Assembly: GCF_001649575.2 (NCBI RefSeq)
Contig: NC_051437.1
Span: 13,763,259 to 13,827,258 of the forward strand
Length of the DNA stretch: 64,000 nt
Origin: Kryptolebias marmoratus
Lineage: Eukaryota > Chordata > Actinopteri > Cyprinodontiformes > Rivulidae
Direction: 5' to 3'
Below the pieces are notes generated by a model that had not been told where the DNA came from, ran no database searches, and saw only the letters and a list, made by a program, of their open reading frames with translations. Made by a program: the position numbers and the translations under genes. Positions 14,108 to 26,500 of this stretch are shown here, piece after piece. The stretch's first letter is position 1; every line of letters begins with the position of its first letter.

Positions 14108-17100
14108 AACTCAGCTGTCAGAGTTGCATCATGTGACTCGTGTTTAGTGCTTTTCTTTCCACCGCCTTCAGCGTGTCCCTTTTCTTGCACGCGTGCGCCT
14201 CTTGCAGCTGTGATTGTTAGCTAGCAATGCAAACGTAACACAAAGTGACAGCCCCAGGTGGAGCTACGGGAGAGTACAAGCAAAGGAAGTGTTTCACTCA
14301 TTTTTTATATAAAACGCACATATTTTAATCTTTCTCGCTTTAAACCATGAGCCAGTCGAGGAGCACATTGCTATAAATAAATAATGTCTCAAATGTGTTT
14401 CGGCTGTAGTGATGTGGGACTTCCAAACCTAAACACAAACACAGAGAGTTCGAGAGCGAGCGGGAGGGGGAGAGAGAAGACTTACTGAAGCATATCCAAT
14501 TTTAGAAATATGTTATTACAGCGCAGATGTTATGAAATCTAATGTAATACTGCTGCAGACTGTTATCTAGGAGGGAGATCCTCCCTGGTCAGTAGCTGAA
14601 GCTCCATATGCTGATGAAAACATTTTCCAACTGCCCTGCAGCCTCCCATTATCCCATTGCCATGTTTCTCAGCTTTACACGCCGAATGTTTGTCCACTAA
14701 ATGCTCTGTGCAGAAACAACAGTGTAGCCCTTCGCTGCCAAAAAGCCTCCTGAATCTATTGATGAAATTGAGCTTGTCTTTGGCAGGGCACGAGGCCTTG
14801 GCGCCTCTTCAGCTGTGGCAGTTCTTTTAGGCCACCGCGCAGAGTGGTGTGTGTGTGTCTGTGTGTGGGGGGTGATACCGGCTTTGTCCTCTCCCCTCCC
14901 ACATGCTCACGTTTTGCCTCATGTGGGCTTCGCTTTGTGCCGCAGGAACAGCAGCATAAGTCTTTCTGCGGCCAACGTAGGTGAAACTTAGTAAGGTCTG
15001 AAGAATCGAGTGAGGCATCGGTGCTGTCGTGTGTTCATGAACCTGCTATAATGTAAATAATTTCAGGGATGTGTGGGATGTGTAAAGCCTGGACAGACTC
15101 ATCTGACATCTTTCTTTGAATCCTTTTTTTTCTTCTTCTTTTTTTTAGCACGTATCCAGCAGACACTGTGGTCAGCAAAGCACAAACCAGGTACAGTCAT
15201 TTCAAAGCTGTCTGTTTATGAAACCGCCACACTCTGCCTCCCCGTTCAGATCTCACTTTTCATTTTTTATTTCGAACACTCTGCACCAGTCAAGCATCCA
15301 GGAGTCAGTGCACTCATGTAACACTGAGACCATTACTTTTACACATTTTTGCTATCTGTTGCTTATAATGTTGGCGGCCCTGGAGTTAGTTTCATGCTCA
15401 ATGCTGCCAGAGTGGAAACACCAGTTCACACTGGGATCACATATGCCCCAGTGCATGCACAAATGCTACAGTGAATAGTTCATTCAGTGAAATTCGTTGG
15501 TGTAATAGCACTAGTACCAGGAAGATGTGCTGCGTTTTTGTTTAGTTCATGTCAGTAGTAGTATTTTAATCTTTGGTGTTGTTTTGCATCACAGCCAGAT
15601 CACAGCCGCTTCATATAAACTTATTAGCTCTATAACCAGCTGCACGCCACACCAGCTTTAGTATAGATTAATAAAGCTGTTTCATAATGTGGTAATCAGT
15701 GAGATTTAGAAGTTGTTTTTTTTTAGATTTTCTACCTTTGTGTAACATGTTTTTCAAAACACACCATCTGCCTTGCTAAAAAAAATTAATAAATAAATTT
15801 TGAAATGTTTTTTTTTTTTGCTTACAGTATATTTTATATACAGGAGGGCTTAGTTTAATTTAGTTTAGTTAAGTTTGCATTGGGAGTGGGATGAGCTGAG
15901 TTAAGATGGCTTGGATTTAAATAGAGTTGGACTGGGTTGAGTTGAGTTGAGATTGTATTAAGTTTGTTGTTAAGTTTGTTTTGAGTCAATTTGGGTTGGA
16001 TTTAAGTTGAGTTTGATTATAGTGAAATTGGGTTTGGATTTAGATGGTTTGGTTGAACTGGGTTGAGTTAAACTGAGTTAACTGGGTTGGGTGATCTGAG
16101 TTATTTTGGTCATTAAAAACAAATATGTGCTATCCATACATATACAAAGACCACATTTTTAATATGTCCAAATAAAACAAAATAGTATATTTTTCGGATC
16201 TCATTGCTGAAGTGCCTACATAGATTAAAACATGTAGGGTGAAGGCTTTGCTTTTTCACTTACCATTTTTTATGTTTATTATGTTATATTGATTTTTAAA
16301 TTTTAAGCACAATCTATTCTTTCAGGCACTCTATTTGAAAGCTCAATAATAAACCACTTATCAGACTTGCATCATTTGTTGACGCATGTTATTAATTTGA
16401 ACAGTCATAATAATGTTAATATAAGAAGTATTTACTTGCAACAGAAGAGAAAACACTGTAAACAATTTAACAATTAATTATTCACCTGCTATGACACCCC
16501 ATTTGTTTAGCTATATGTAAACGTCTTCATAAAGAATGACAGGGATTTGGCCTTAGCCCGTAAAGACCTGACTTGTTAGCGGCCACTTTCTTCTTCCTTC
16601 CCAGGGGGATAGCATCAGGCAGCGCCACGGTGATGGCTGCCGTGTCCCTGTGTCGCACCACCTCTTCATCAATCTGAAAAGCTTTACTTACAACAGCATC
16701 AGCGAAGATGCAGACGTCTTCTTTTCTCTTTACGACACGCGCGAGGCCAAACAGATCAGGTACGCCAAGCAATCTCAGTGCTAATATGGCAGCCACACTA
16801 CATATTGCATGCATGTGTGAGCTGACATACCCCCTCCCCCTCCCCCTTTACACACACACACAGTTGTGTCTACACACTGTTTCGGCCGAGCAGATTGATT
16901 TAGGCACTTTGTGGTCGACAGAGTCTCTGAAACTGTGAACTGACTTTTTTTTTTCTTGCAGTGAGAAGTTCATGGTGAAGCTGAACAAAAATGGAGGACC
17001 AAAGAACCCAGAGAAGATTGATCGTCTGTGTGCTCTCTTTACGGTGGGACCTTTTTGATCCTGATGTAAAAAATAATTTAAATATGTTACATTTCCATTC

Positions 17101-20100
17101 TTTTTACTAATTTTTCCCAATCCCGTTTCCCTGTAGGACCTAAGCAGTAAAGACTTGAAGAGAGACCTTTACATTGTTGCACATGTCATAAGAACTGGTA
17201 AAATGAGAGAAATTGAGCTTTCTGCGATTTTAAAATTTGGGGCATTTTCTTGCGGCACATTTTTTCTTTCCCGTTTTGTTTGCAGGCCGCATGCTGCTGA
17301 ACGACTCAAAGAAAGGCCCGCCTCATGTCCAGTACAGACGGCCGTATGGCTGCGCTGTACTTGCCATGAGTGATGTTTTCCACACCATCACGGACCTCAA
17401 AGAGGAGAAGGACTTTGTGCTCAAAGTTTACACGTCAGTATCCTGCTATAACTGTTCTAGTTTTCCTTCTTTTACATAGATATTCTAGCACTCAAGTTTC
17501 TCTGTTTGCATGACTTACCAAGTCTTTTTTTTTGCCGATTATTGCTGCTGTAGTCTGAGAAATGTGTTGAGGAGCCTGTGCAGTGATGCAGGAGTGTGTT
17601 AATGTTGTGAAACTTTTGCGCATGACAACCGAACGCCTTTTCTGTTGATGCCAGTGTGTTTTTGACCTGAATGATAATGAAGTGTCCTTTGGAAAATCAA
17701 TAGCTCCTCACCCCGAGCTTGAGATAGGGCACCTGGCATGTTGTGAATCTGGCTTCTGCTGTTAGGCTTCGCCACAGACAGCCACTCCTGTATACTGGCC
17801 AAGCGAGGGGAGGAGGGAGACAGAGAGGAAGAGGCAAAGAGATCAAGAGGGATGACACTCAGATAATTGAGCAAAGTTGAGGACAAAGCAAAATAACAGC
17901 AAGCTCAGCCTATTTTCTCGTCAGTCAACAGCTGAAGTGTCTCCTTGTAGCTGGACTCTCCCTCTCAGCGCCCTCTCTGGGTCAGAGGTCATTCATATGG
18001 TTTGCCACCTAGTGATATGATATGTTTCTTGGGTAAGGATTATAGGACAGCCACGCAGATCAGTTTGAAGTAATAGAAAGCTGATGTTTTTATAGGATTT
18101 CTCTGTCGACATCAAGAGCTCCTTCTTATAAAAAGTAAGCAGTGATTCAGTGCTGAGCTGCCTCCAAACTGTCGGCTCTTATATCGCTCCAGTCTGTGCA
18201 TTTCCTCGTGCCTTTCCCAGGGGCCTTTGGGCCCACAGTAATGAAGAAGGCTGGTAGAGAGCTGGCTGTCAGGTCTGCTTAGTGTGCTGTGCATTTGGGC
18301 TAATGTGCTGCTTGATAGCAACTCCCCTTGCTGCTACCTTTTCTCCAGGAGGAAATCGGCTCTGGGACGCATGCTGCTCATGTGGTCCCCGTGCACACAA
18401 TCCCGAACCCTCCATCTGCTCTGAAAAGCGTGCGTTTGCGTGTTGTTAACAGCCGTCCCCATCTCTTTTTGTTAACCCAGATGTAACAATGAGAATGAGT
18501 GGTACCAGGTACACGAGAACATCATTCGCAAGTCCAACACCAAGTACTCAGCGCCGAGCACCAACTACGGTAAAACTGTTGTCAGTAAAGACCTCAGATT
18601 AGCATGTTTTAATGTTACTGAATCTTTGTCACCGCTAGCTATCACTTTGATATTGAAACCTTTAGAAAAAAACAAGTGAACGAAGCTGTTGGCTCACTTA
18701 AAAAGATCTTTTTGTGGCCTTGTAGGATTTTTCTGTGTGAAATTTTAACAAACTGAGGAAGGGGGGATTTGTACAATTGACAGCAAGTTTGTTTTTCTCA
18801 CAAACATGTCACAGTTTAAACTCATGACTCATATTTTACAGAAATATGTGGCTAGATTTCTGCAAAAGCCTTATTTTTCTTTGTTTCGATGCGTTTTTCC
18901 ACACAAAACAAATGCCCCCTCCCTCCCTCTGTTCTGGCTCTGATCATGTCTCTCCTGTCTTGTCTTTTCTTCCCCCACGTTCTGACTAATGTCCTTTCCT
19001 CATCACTCTTCTTTTCTGTTCGCATTTTACTTTCTCCACTTTCCCTTTCTCCTCACAACCCCCCCACCCCTTCACTTGATCATTTGGACTGTTTTGTTTT
19101 TTTTCGCACACGTGCCCACCTCCCTGATTGCCACTGACCCCCCTCCCAGGCCTCATCATTTCCCTCCAGCTGCTGCGAGGAGAGCTGGAGCACATCAGAC
19201 GGGAGAACCAGGCCGTGTTCAACAGGGCCTTGGCGCTCACACGCAAGCTGGGGTTCCCAGATGTCATCCTGCCAGGTAAAAGAGGCAAAGAGCAGCAGGC
19301 GGTAATGGGTACAGAGAGGAGGTGGAGTCCAGAGGCCAGATGGCTCACAGGAATGGAAGGTGGGGAAGGTCACACAGATGAATGAAGAGATGGATTGGAG
19401 AAGAAGGAAAGGAGTAGACAGAGTAGGAGAAAACCACAGGAAATTGATCCAGGAGAGGGCAACGCGAGCCGATACAATGAGGAAACAGTAACATATAAGC
19501 TGGCTGGTGCTATACATTTACCAAAAAGTCGGATCATTTTAAATAGGATTATGTGGAAACAGTTATAAACAATTAATATGTTGCCTGATGTAGATTGTTG
19601 TTTGAATGACCTCAATTTAGAAAAGCAGAGTTTAGTTTTGACCAGCTGAACGGCTAGTTTGATCAGAGCCAACATCAAAAATGTCATTGCAGTTCACGCA
19701 AACACTATTTTCCAATCCTTTACATTGCCGTCAGTTTAGCATTACATGATTATCTACATATAATTTTATAGTTGTTTGCAAGCGCAAATAGCAGCAGCAG
19801 CGGCAGCAGATAGCTGCAGTGATGAGCCGTCAGCTAAACAGTCCTGTTTGACTTCAACTCTGTTTCTTCAAATGATCATTCAAGAGCAGTCTGTAAACAT
19901 TTAAAATATTTTTTTCATTTATAACCTTTTAAGAGAAACCCACTACAAAAATGAAGAATCCGTTTTGAGTTCTGCGGAAAAAAAATGCAATGATTTTATA
20001 ATTGTTGCGTATTTTAGCGGTCTCTAAAGATGATCCAAAAGCAGAGAAGAGGAAGGGCGTGTGTTTATTTCAGATGAGTTCATAAGCTTTGTTTCTACTG

Positions 20101-23100
20101 AAAAACATATAATTTTCTCCTCCTTAGCTCGTCTCCACTTAGCATGAAATACCTCCTAATATCAGTGCTTGTGAGTCATCTTTCCCAAAGGAAATGACAT
20201 GGATATAAATAACTAAATTCTGATTTTATAAATAACTGTAAAAAATCCTCCTTCAGTGTTGGCTCTGATATTTCTTTGCTGACCTCACAGGAGGTGCTGA
20301 GGCAGCCATGAGGCCTCAACTCATCGGGGTCATTTTAAATCGAAAGGAGCAGTGACATACAGTGTAATCCACAAAGAAGCTTAATTTCTTTTGACCACAC
20401 AGAGTTCATCTGTGGAGCAGAGGATGACGTTATGATTTGTGAACAACACCCAAGCGGGGACTTTCTGAGATGTCTTTGCATTCCTAATTTAGCTTTAAGT
20501 TCTCCATACGGCAGTTTTTTGTTTTTTTTTCCTGTTTAATTACATTTTCCTGTATGAGGTTTCAAGACTTGGCTGACGTGTTTCATTCAGCTCCCTCTGG
20601 AGCCGTAAGAAGCTCAATATTACGTTATTGCTTTTCTTCACATAAACAGTGGCACTGTCTAAGATGAATGTGTAAAATTAGTGAGGTTGCTCATTAAATA
20701 AAGTTCCTCCTGTCTTTTATGGTCCTAGGCGACACACGCAATGACCTGTACCTGACCTTGGAGCGCGGGGAGTTTGAGAGGGGTGGCAAGAGCGTCCAAA
20801 AGAACATCGAAGTCACGCTCTATGTGCTGTACGCCGACGGGGATACACTCAAAGTATGACACAGATGCACATCACCAACCTTATCATCAGCACATGAGTA
20901 AAACAGCGAGCCTAACTTTCTCGCCGCGCTTTGTTTTCCTTCCAGGACTGCATCAGTTTGGGCACCGGAGAGCCGAACACCACGGAGTACCGCTCGTTCG
21001 TCCTGTATCACAACAACACCCCTCGCTGGAGCGAGATGGTCAAGCTGCCCATTCCCATAGACCGTTTCAGAGGGTCCCATCTCCGCTTCGAGTTCAGACA
21101 CTGCTCCAGTGAGTCAGCACCGCAGCTCAGCGGGGAGTCACACCCTCAGATTACGAGCACACCGAGGCGGGCTCCGTCACAGCTGCTCAAAAATGTGCAG
21201 CTATGATGCGTGACATTATGATGTGCTTCCTTTCAGCTAAGGACAAGGGGGAGAAGAAACTTTTCGGATTTGCTTTCACTCCCCTGATGAGAGAGGATGG
21301 GACCACGCTGTCGGACGAGATCCACGAGCTGTATGTGTACAAGGTACGACGAGGTTAAACACAAACACACAACATGTACAGTAGCTGCATTGTTGTAACT
21401 ACAGAAACTATTGCAGAGGGCCATGATAGTCAAAACTGACTATACCAGCAACCAGAACTGACTTATATATTAATAAGACATCTCAAACATTTTACCAGTG
21501 TCTCCTGACCTTCTTGCCTTCACCTCCAGCTTTTAAAACCATAAACCCATTTTTTTTCCGTTTAAACGAGTTGTGTCTGAACCAACTTTGGATTTCTTTT
21601 AAACTCTTCCATTCAATGTTACACACTGTTTTGAGTTCCTGTGTGTTGTTAGGGCACCACATGGAGTCAGCTTTTGTATTTACAGCATTTTTTTTAACAA
21701 TTTATTAAATAAAATGCACCCATTCTTTTGCTCTGTTTTGTCTGAACCAAGCGACCCCATATAAATAATCCAAAAATACCTTTACAATAATTTAGCCTAC
21801 AGGCTATCATTTTTCTTTTCTTGTTTATTTATTTTTTTTGTTTGTGTTTAGATCTCCCACCATTCTGGTGTTTGCATCCCACAACATATTTGTTTTGACT
21901 TCATCTACATCTCAAGTACTCAAAACCTAGAAAAAGTCAGAATGTCAGCTTCTGACTAGATGACATAATCAGGAAGCAGATACCTGTCTGAACACATAAA
22001 ATGTTCACTCATAACATCACACTGACTAAAATTCTAGGTTATCTCTGCACAAGAATACGTTCATATCTCTATATCTGTACTAAAATTATATGCTCACTCA
22101 ATGTTAGCAATGTTATACAATAAATATGAAGTTTTACACATATTGCTCGTATTGTTAGATTTATTTGAACATCCAGTTAGTGGCAGCAACTAGCTCTCCA
22201 GACCAGACATACCAAGCTAAAGAGGTCCGGTTAAATCAAACCTTTAATGGTCTCCTCCAAACCTCCTTTCCTTTTAGTGTGATGAAAATGCCACCTTCAG
22301 TAACCAGGGTCTGTACCTGAGCCTTCCCTGCTGTAAAGAGGACTTCAACAGCTGCCCCAACCTGCCAGCCAACCTGCCTTTCCAGAGAAGCCCCAAAGAA
22401 ACCTTCTGGGTCTCTACAATACTCTGCTCCACCAAGCTCACTCAGAATGGTAACCTCCCACCGTCCAGAGCCCTCCTATGCATCTAGTCCTGTTTGATTC
22501 GGTTCAGCTGACTGAGGTTTTATTGTTTTTAGTCGATCTTCTGGCTCTTCTGAACTGGAAGGCCCATCCAGACCGGGTGTTGGACATCCTCGGTCGACTT
22601 CGCCAAATCAGCGGAGAGGAGATTGTAAAGGTAATTACTTTATCTTTATATTGTTTAAGTAAAGATTAGAGAGATGTGAAAAAAAAACTTTTTGAAAGAT
22701 GCTGTGAGCTTCATTGATTATATGCTTATTTAAATTATTTCTGTTATGCTTTTTAGGTGGAGATAGGTTTGTACAAAAGAGTTCTTAATTAAATTTGAAA
22801 ACTGAAGATCATACATTTGATCAAAAATGCCAAAATATAAGCATTAAGCCCTGCTATTCTGTCCGTTTTCATGCCCCGCAGCTTTAAAAAGAAAACGTGC
22901 AAATTATACATCAAACCATGGCTCAGTCAGGAATAGTGTGCTGTGACTTTTGGTAGGACTACAACGTGTAATGTAGACAAAATTTGCAAAACAGTTGCGA
23001 GAACTAAAGAGGCTGTAGGAGTAAAAAAAGTTCACAAAGAAAATGTAGGTAGTCTAGTTTAACCCGGCGTGTCCCTCACCCCTATAGGTCTTGCTGTTTT

Positions 23101-23513
23101 CTCTCAGATCCCCTCAAGGTGCACAGAGTCCACACAAAAGCTTTCATAGACTTCAGTTTTGTTTTGGCTTATGATTTCTCTTCAAAACTGAAAGGGCTTC
23201 TTTAATTTATCATATATCCTGCATGAAACTTTTTAATATCATACAAATTCATATGTGTGACCATCAGAGTCTTCTGCTGCTCACATTTCAAGAATTTTTA
23301 AGTTACGACTTATAGCTTTCACACAGTGACTGTTTGTTTGAGGCTTACATTTCAGTCTGTAGGCCTTTATTTAAGTTTGCAGTCAGGGAGTGAGAGACAC
23401 AGGTGAGCCACTGGCAGCAGCTGGGACACGTCTTTTTCATAAATGTTTTTTTTTCTAGTTTACAAGTAAAATAAATTGTGTTTAGGACAGCTGTTCAGCC
23501 ACAATATGGTCTC

Positions 23514-23583
<70 letters not shown>

Positions 23584-26500
23584 CATTTTAGTGCCTTGTT
23601 TTTAGATACCGGGCTTTCCTTTTTTTTTTTTTTTTTTTTTTCAATTTCCTCCGCTTCTATTTCAGGTAACTTTGATGTGATGGTTGTTTTGAGATTAGTT
23701 CTTTATTTTCTCCCTCAGTTCCTGAGAGACGTCCTGGATACGCTTTTCTGCCTCTTAGATGACAACACTGATAAATATGGACCGCTGGTTTTCCAGTCTC
23801 TGGTAGGAAGATCTGAGGAACACAGCTGCACTCACTTATTAAATTGCGCGCGACGACTTTTAAGCTGTGGAAATAGATGATAACGCGTCTCTGCGTGTGC
23901 TCAGGTGTTCATCATTAACCTGCTCAGGGACAGCCGTTTCTACCACTTCAGACCTGTCATGGACTCCTACATCCAGAACCACTTTGCCGGCGCCCTGGCC
24001 TACAAGTAAAACAAAACGCACACGATTCTCAGAGGTTAAAATAGCCTGAACAAAATGGGGTTTCTTTAAAGCCTGCAAAGTTTTTTAACACGGGCCGTTT
24101 TGTCTACAGAGAACTGATCCGATGTCTGAAGTGGTACATGGACCGCTCAGCCGAGGTCGTCCGACAGGATCACATCCAGGAAGCCATGAGGGTAGAGTAT
24201 CGGACTCACTTCCTGCTGCCTCAGTCCTGGCTCCGTCAGTGGAGATTAATTAGCCTTAAGAGAGGAAATGGTCAAAGAGAAACAGAGCTGATAAGGAGTA
24301 ACGTGATACCGTTTGAGGACTCGGAAAGTGGATTCCCTGCTGAATGTTTTGAAAGGAAGTCACTGGAAAGCGCCGCAGATATCGATGCATATATTGCAGC
24401 ATTTTCATGTGGCCTTTGTGGCGAGATAATCGGAAGAACTATTCTACCGCTCTGCCTGAAACATTCTTACACAGATTGATTTTTAACCTCGAACTGATTG
24501 TCTTTGTTGAGGAGCTGAAAGTTAAGCGATGACGTGGCTGTTCTCTGACCGCGTGGCCTCCACCTCTGTCCCTGTGACAACCACCGCAGGCTCTGGAGTA
24601 CCTGTTCAAGTTCATCGTGCAGTCCCGAATCCTGTACGCCAGAGCCACCTGTGGGATGGAGGAGGAGCCGTTCAGAGCCAGCATCCAGGAGCTTTTCCAG
24701 TCCATCCGCTTCGTCCTGAGTTTGGACAGCCGCAGCTCAGAAAATCTGGTCTTCACACAGGTCATCCTGTGCACTGAAACACACTGCATGCCGCACGCTT
24801 TCACGAGTCGTTCTTTTTCATTCGTCTTGTTTTTATAACTTCTCTTATTTATGATTTTTTTTTTTTTTTGCATTCGTGTCTCAGTGATTGATCTTTATCT
24901 TTTGTTTCCATCACTATGTGTGTTCTGTTACTGATGCTTTAATGACTGTTGCTCCATCCTTGGCTTGATCTCGGACACTTTAGGGGTGCGATCATCTGCA
25001 TGCCTTTCTGTGGTCATATCTCTTGGCTCTCGCCCATCTCAGTAAGTCACAGCACCCCCCTGTGTTGGTTCCACACTGCAGCAGATGCTGTGCAGCCATC
25101 AGCCTGCTCAGACAGGATGATTCATTTTTAAGACATTAAACGTTTTGGCTTTTTGTTTTAGTGCTGATTTAAGACAAAATAATAATAAAAAATAAAAAAT
25201 CAGCCGCCACATTAATGTCTTGTTTTACTTTTAAAATGTAGCTTAAACACACGTTATGTATTTTATTTCTGTCACTGTAAAAAATGTGATGTTTATATAC
25301 ACACGGATCTTCATTCGTTTCATAAGCTGTGTCCTTTATTTTCCCTCCCAGGCAGCGCTGTTGAACAGTTTCCCTGATATCTTTGATGAGCTGCTGCAGA
25401 TGTTCACCGTTCAGGAGGTGGCTGAATATGTCAGGGGCACCCTGGGGAGCATGCCCAGCACGGTGGACATCGGTCAGTCCATGGACGTGGTCAAACTGCA
25501 GTCCATCGCTCGCACAGTTGAGAGCCGCCTCTTCTTTTTCCCCGGTGAGACAAATGAGAAGGATTAAAAACTTTTTTTTTTCTTTTACAAACAAACAGAA
25601 ACCAAATGATCAGGCATGATTTAGTAGTTTTACCTCGTCACTTGCTTTGTTTTATCAGAGTCCCGGAGTATTTTGCTGCCGGTAGTTCTGCATCACATCC
25701 ATTTGCATCTGCGCCAGCAGAGGGAGCTGCTTATATGTTCTGGGATCCTGGGAAGCATCTTTTCGATAATCAAGACGAGCTCCATGGTACAGTAAACTGT
25801 CCTGTGTGTACAAACTTCAACGCATTTGACAAAATAAACCCGGTTCGCCTTTTTTTAAAATCAGAAATCTTACAAGGTCACAGGAGGTTACAAGTTGAAA
25901 CTCTTAGACGCTCCTCAGCTCTCTTTAAATGTACTTTTCAGGAGTCTTCTGTTCAGGAGGAGGTGGAAATGATGGTGGAGAGCTTGCTGGATGTGCTGCT
26001 GCAGACTCTGCTGTCCATCATGAGCAAATCTCATTCTGTGGAGACGTCCAGAGGACAACGCTGTCCCCAGTGCACCGCAGAGATAACGGTAAGCCTCCAC
26101 TCAAAGCAACGCTTTGACAGATAATAAAAAGTCCGTGAAGTTGGATATTATTTTGAGTTGATTAATGTATCTTTTTCTTCTGGTTTATGGTGTTTCACCC
26201 TTTGTGCAGGGGGAGTATGTTTCCTGCCTTCTCTCTCTGCTCCGGCAGATGACAGAGATCCACTTTCACCATTTGCTCAACAGCTTCCACAGCAAGGAGG
26301 AACTAAAGGTGGGAGAGCCTGGCCTGAGTTGTGAATGATCAGGTTTAAAACTGAGCTGAGGTCGGAGTGAACAGATGAACTTGCGTACTGTGCTTGGGCT
26401 GAGCAGACTTTGGTAACGCGCTTTCTTGCAGGAATTCCTGCTGAAGATTTTCTGCGTGTTTCGCAACCTAATGAAGCTGACCATCTTCCCTCGGGACTGG

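Noticed and set aside
24138..24479. 113-codon frame starting MDRSAEVVRQ
   Set aside because: Only its first 18 codons are dock3 exon 21; the rest reads through the donor into the intron.
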